Positions 5,392 through 6,359 of a DNA stretch of 6,359 nt are shown in pieces (position 1 is the first letter of the stretch; each line of letters starts with the position of its first letter). Location of the stretch: positions 1 to 6,359 of the forward strand of contig JAQUOK010000196.1 in assembly GCA_028717165.1 (NCBI GenBank). The letters are read 5' to 3'. The stretch is from Victivallaceae bacterium (GTDB taxonomy: Bacteria; Verrucomicrobiota; Lentisphaeria; Victivallales; Victivallaceae). Under the pieces are notes generated by a model. The model was not told the DNA's origin. It saw only the letters and a program-made list of their open reading frames with translations, and did not search any database. The position numbers and the translations under genes are program-made.

Positions 5392-6161
5392 TCGTTCCCC
5401 TCCTTTTTCCGCCATTGAATGCTGATTGTAAATTCACCTTCCTCTCCGGCGATATCCTCCGGATGCAATGCAAATTCCCGCAAAACCCGCAAATCAAAAT
5501 CTCTGTTCCCCGATGATTCTATAATCTCCGCGCGCGGCAGCAGCCTGCTGTGTTTAAAATCATATCTGATACTCATCGGTTCCGGTTTCAATTTCTCAGA
5601 ATCCTCAAACAACTGTTCAGACAGCGATAAATTCAGGATTTTGTCGCCGCGCCTGATCAAAGGATATTCTGTTTCCGGAGCCGCCGGACCGGCAGCCGGT
5701 TTAGCCAGGATGTCCGGGATCCGCTGAAAACTATGGAAAACGAAATTATCCGGCAAGGCGGTCTGCGGTCTTTCATGCAGTTTCAGATCCTCAAACTCCT
5801 TCAGGGAGTTCTTCGTCCCTTCCGGCAGAACAGTGCGACAGGCTATATCGGGACGGGCGTCACGGAACTTTGTCCGGGGATTCAACTGGTTATAGCCGTA
5901 TTTCATGTCCGGGGCCGAGATCAGGCTCGGCTCATGGTATTCAAGCCAGTTAAGGAACTGGCGCCTTCCGGCCGGATCCTGATTCCTCAGATCCATAAAA
6001 GTAACTCCCGCCGTCCTGGCGGCACTGTAAATCCTGGGAGGCGCTTTGTAGACAAACAGCGCCAGCAGCAGGCCGTGAACCAGCAAAGCTATTGCTATCG
6101 CAAGCAGAAGTATTTTCCGCTGCACAGAAATATCTTTTTCAGTTTTTGTGTTCGTCGGCAT
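5388..6161 (-). CDS. TonB-type energy transducer, divergent
   Basis: A 257-residue protein with TonB architecture: a short cytoplasmic leader, one membrane helix at about 17-37 (LLLAIAIALLVHGLLLALFV) with H29 inside it, like the functionally important membrane histidine of TonB, then a periplasmic region. The C-terminal end, AEIIESSGNRDFDLRVLREF (211-230) followed by GEFTISIQW (242-250), matches the TonB C-terminal pattern A-x-I-x-x-S-S-G-x-x-x-x-D, which contacts the TonB box of outer-membrane receptors. The usual long proline/lysine-rich linker is missing; only a short KPAAGPAAPETEYP stretch is seen. The frame is open up to an ATG at 6254, but I choose 6161: the longer form would overlap the ExbD-type gene by 116 nt and put an arginine-rich leader before the helix. 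The 23-nt overlap with that gene supports coupled translation. The partner receptor is not in the window. A TolA-like role is possible but less likely. Confidence 0.8.
   Translation of the reverse strand: MPTNTKTEKDISVQRKILLLAIAIALLVHGLLLALFVYKAPPRIYSAARTAGVTFMDLRNQDPAGRRQFLNWLEYHEPSLISAPDMKYGYNQLNPRTKFRDARPDIACRTVLPEGTKNSLKEFEDLKLHERPQTALPDNFVFHSFQRIPDILAKPAAGPAAPETEYPLIRRGDKILNLSLSEQLFEDSEKLKPEPMSIRYDFKHSRLLPRAEIIESSGNRDFDLRVLREFALHPEDIAGEEGEFTISIQWRKKEGNE
5399..5404 (-). promoter_or_regulatory. Strong ribosome binding site that sets the zinc-ribbon gene start
   Basis: The minus strand reads AAGGAGGGGAACGAATGA. A perfect AGGAGG lies 7 nt before the ATG at 5391. That ATG overlaps the TGA stop of the TonB-type gene. 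The alternative ATG at 5415 lies upstream of this site and has no comparable signal. It is one of the two best ribosome binding sites in the window, so the small protein may be made in good amount. Confidence 0.8.
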
Positions 6162-6359
6162 CGAATTCCGTTTCTTCCTGTTTTTGCTCCGGCGTGGTCG
6201 CAATGATCGCCGCAACATTGGCGCTTTCCGCCAGCGCCATAAGCTTGGCGACAACGCCGAAAGGAATCAGGCGGTCGGCGCGGATGATAACCGTTCCGGA
6301 AGCTGAAAAATTCCTGACTTCCGCGAGCCGCTGTTTAAGCTGGTCCCAGGACACTTCCT
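6139..6359 (-). CDS. exbD: ExbD/TolR-family biopolymer transport protein, C-terminal part (runs off the right edge)
   Basis: Only the last 72 residues are visible; the membrane helix with its proton-handling aspartate lies beyond the right edge. The visible part reads SWDQLKQRLAEV, then GTVIIRADRLIPFGVVAKLM and AESANVAAIIATTPEQ. This matches the periplasmic domain of ExbD/TolR proteins: an x-L-x-x-x-L helix, V-x-I-x-A-D followed by an aromatic-containing turn, a helix, and a final I-x-x-x-T strand. The in-frame GTG at 6354 is not the start, since the frame stays open to the edge. These proteins form the stator with ExbB/TolQ that channels protons and drives TonB or TolA. The adjoining TonB-type gene favours ExbD over TolR. 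The acidic tail (EETEFDADEHKN) overlaps the next gene. An ExbB-type gene is expected just beyond the edge. Confidence 0.85.
   Translation of the reverse strand, partial: EVSWDQLKQRLAEVRNFSASGTVIIRADRLIPFGVVAKLMALAESANVAAIIATTPEQKQEETEFDADEHKN

Noticed and set aside
5733..6206. 157-codon plus-strand open frame opposite the TonB-type gene
   Set aside because: It is antisense to a gene with clear TonB-like features and has no domain resemblance or ribosome binding site.
6162..6254. 31-residue N-terminal extension of the TonB-type protein
   Set aside because: It would overlap the ExbD-type gene by 116 nt. Its arginine-rich sequence looks like an out-of-frame reading of that gene.
1..6359. Defence, CRISPR, toxin-antitoxin or phage system
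   Set aside because: No repeat array, nuclease, toxin pair or phage protein is recognisable. The content is energy transduction, glycan assembly and one IS end.

Overview
The window reads as chromosomal DNA of a Gram-negative (outer-membrane) bacterium. The evidence is an ExbD/TolR-type protein followed by a TonB-type protein, then genes for building and exporting a surface glycan. Base composition is intermediate by eye: near 50% GC in the middle and right, and more AT-rich on the left. I cannot fix the taxon. A PVC-group (Lentisphaerota/Verrucomicrobiota-like) host is only a weak guess.

Every supported gene is on the minus strand, so transcription runs from right to left. Right part (5388-6359): the 3' end of an ExbD/TolR-type gene overlaps a TonB-type energy transducer by 23 nt. 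The transducer overlaps a small membrane-anchored zinc-ribbon protein (5152-5391) by 4 nt (ATGA). Middle (1944-5146): a Wzx-like polysaccharide flippase, a GT-D-fold (DUF1792-like) putative glycosyltransferase and a GT2 glycosyltransferase follow with gaps of only 5, 15 and 11 nt. These six genes have the spacing of one polycistronic unit, in which an energy-transduction module leads directly into a glycan module.

Left part (1-1943): a 372-nt repeat- and hairpin-rich gap with no convincing gene separates the GT2 gene from a more AT-rich GT4 glycosyltransferase (423-1571). Beyond a 226-nt AT-rich gap lies one end of an IS4-family insertion sequence. It shows a terminal repeat resembling that of IS4, a good sigma70-type promoter, a strong ribosome binding site and the first 42 codons of the transposase, which runs off the left edge.

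Inferred division of labour: the GT2, GT4 and GT-D proteins assemble a lipid-linked oligosaccharide at the cytoplasmic face of the inner membrane, and the flippase turns it to the periplasm. The ExbD/TonB pair would couple the proton motive force to an outer-membrane partner. Whether the TonB module serves the glycan or is only co-transcribed cannot be told from the sequence. I see no CRISPR array, defence system, tRNA, rRNA or prophage gene. The least explained items are the zinc-ribbon protein, the GT-D protein with its altered metal motif, and the repeat-rich gap.
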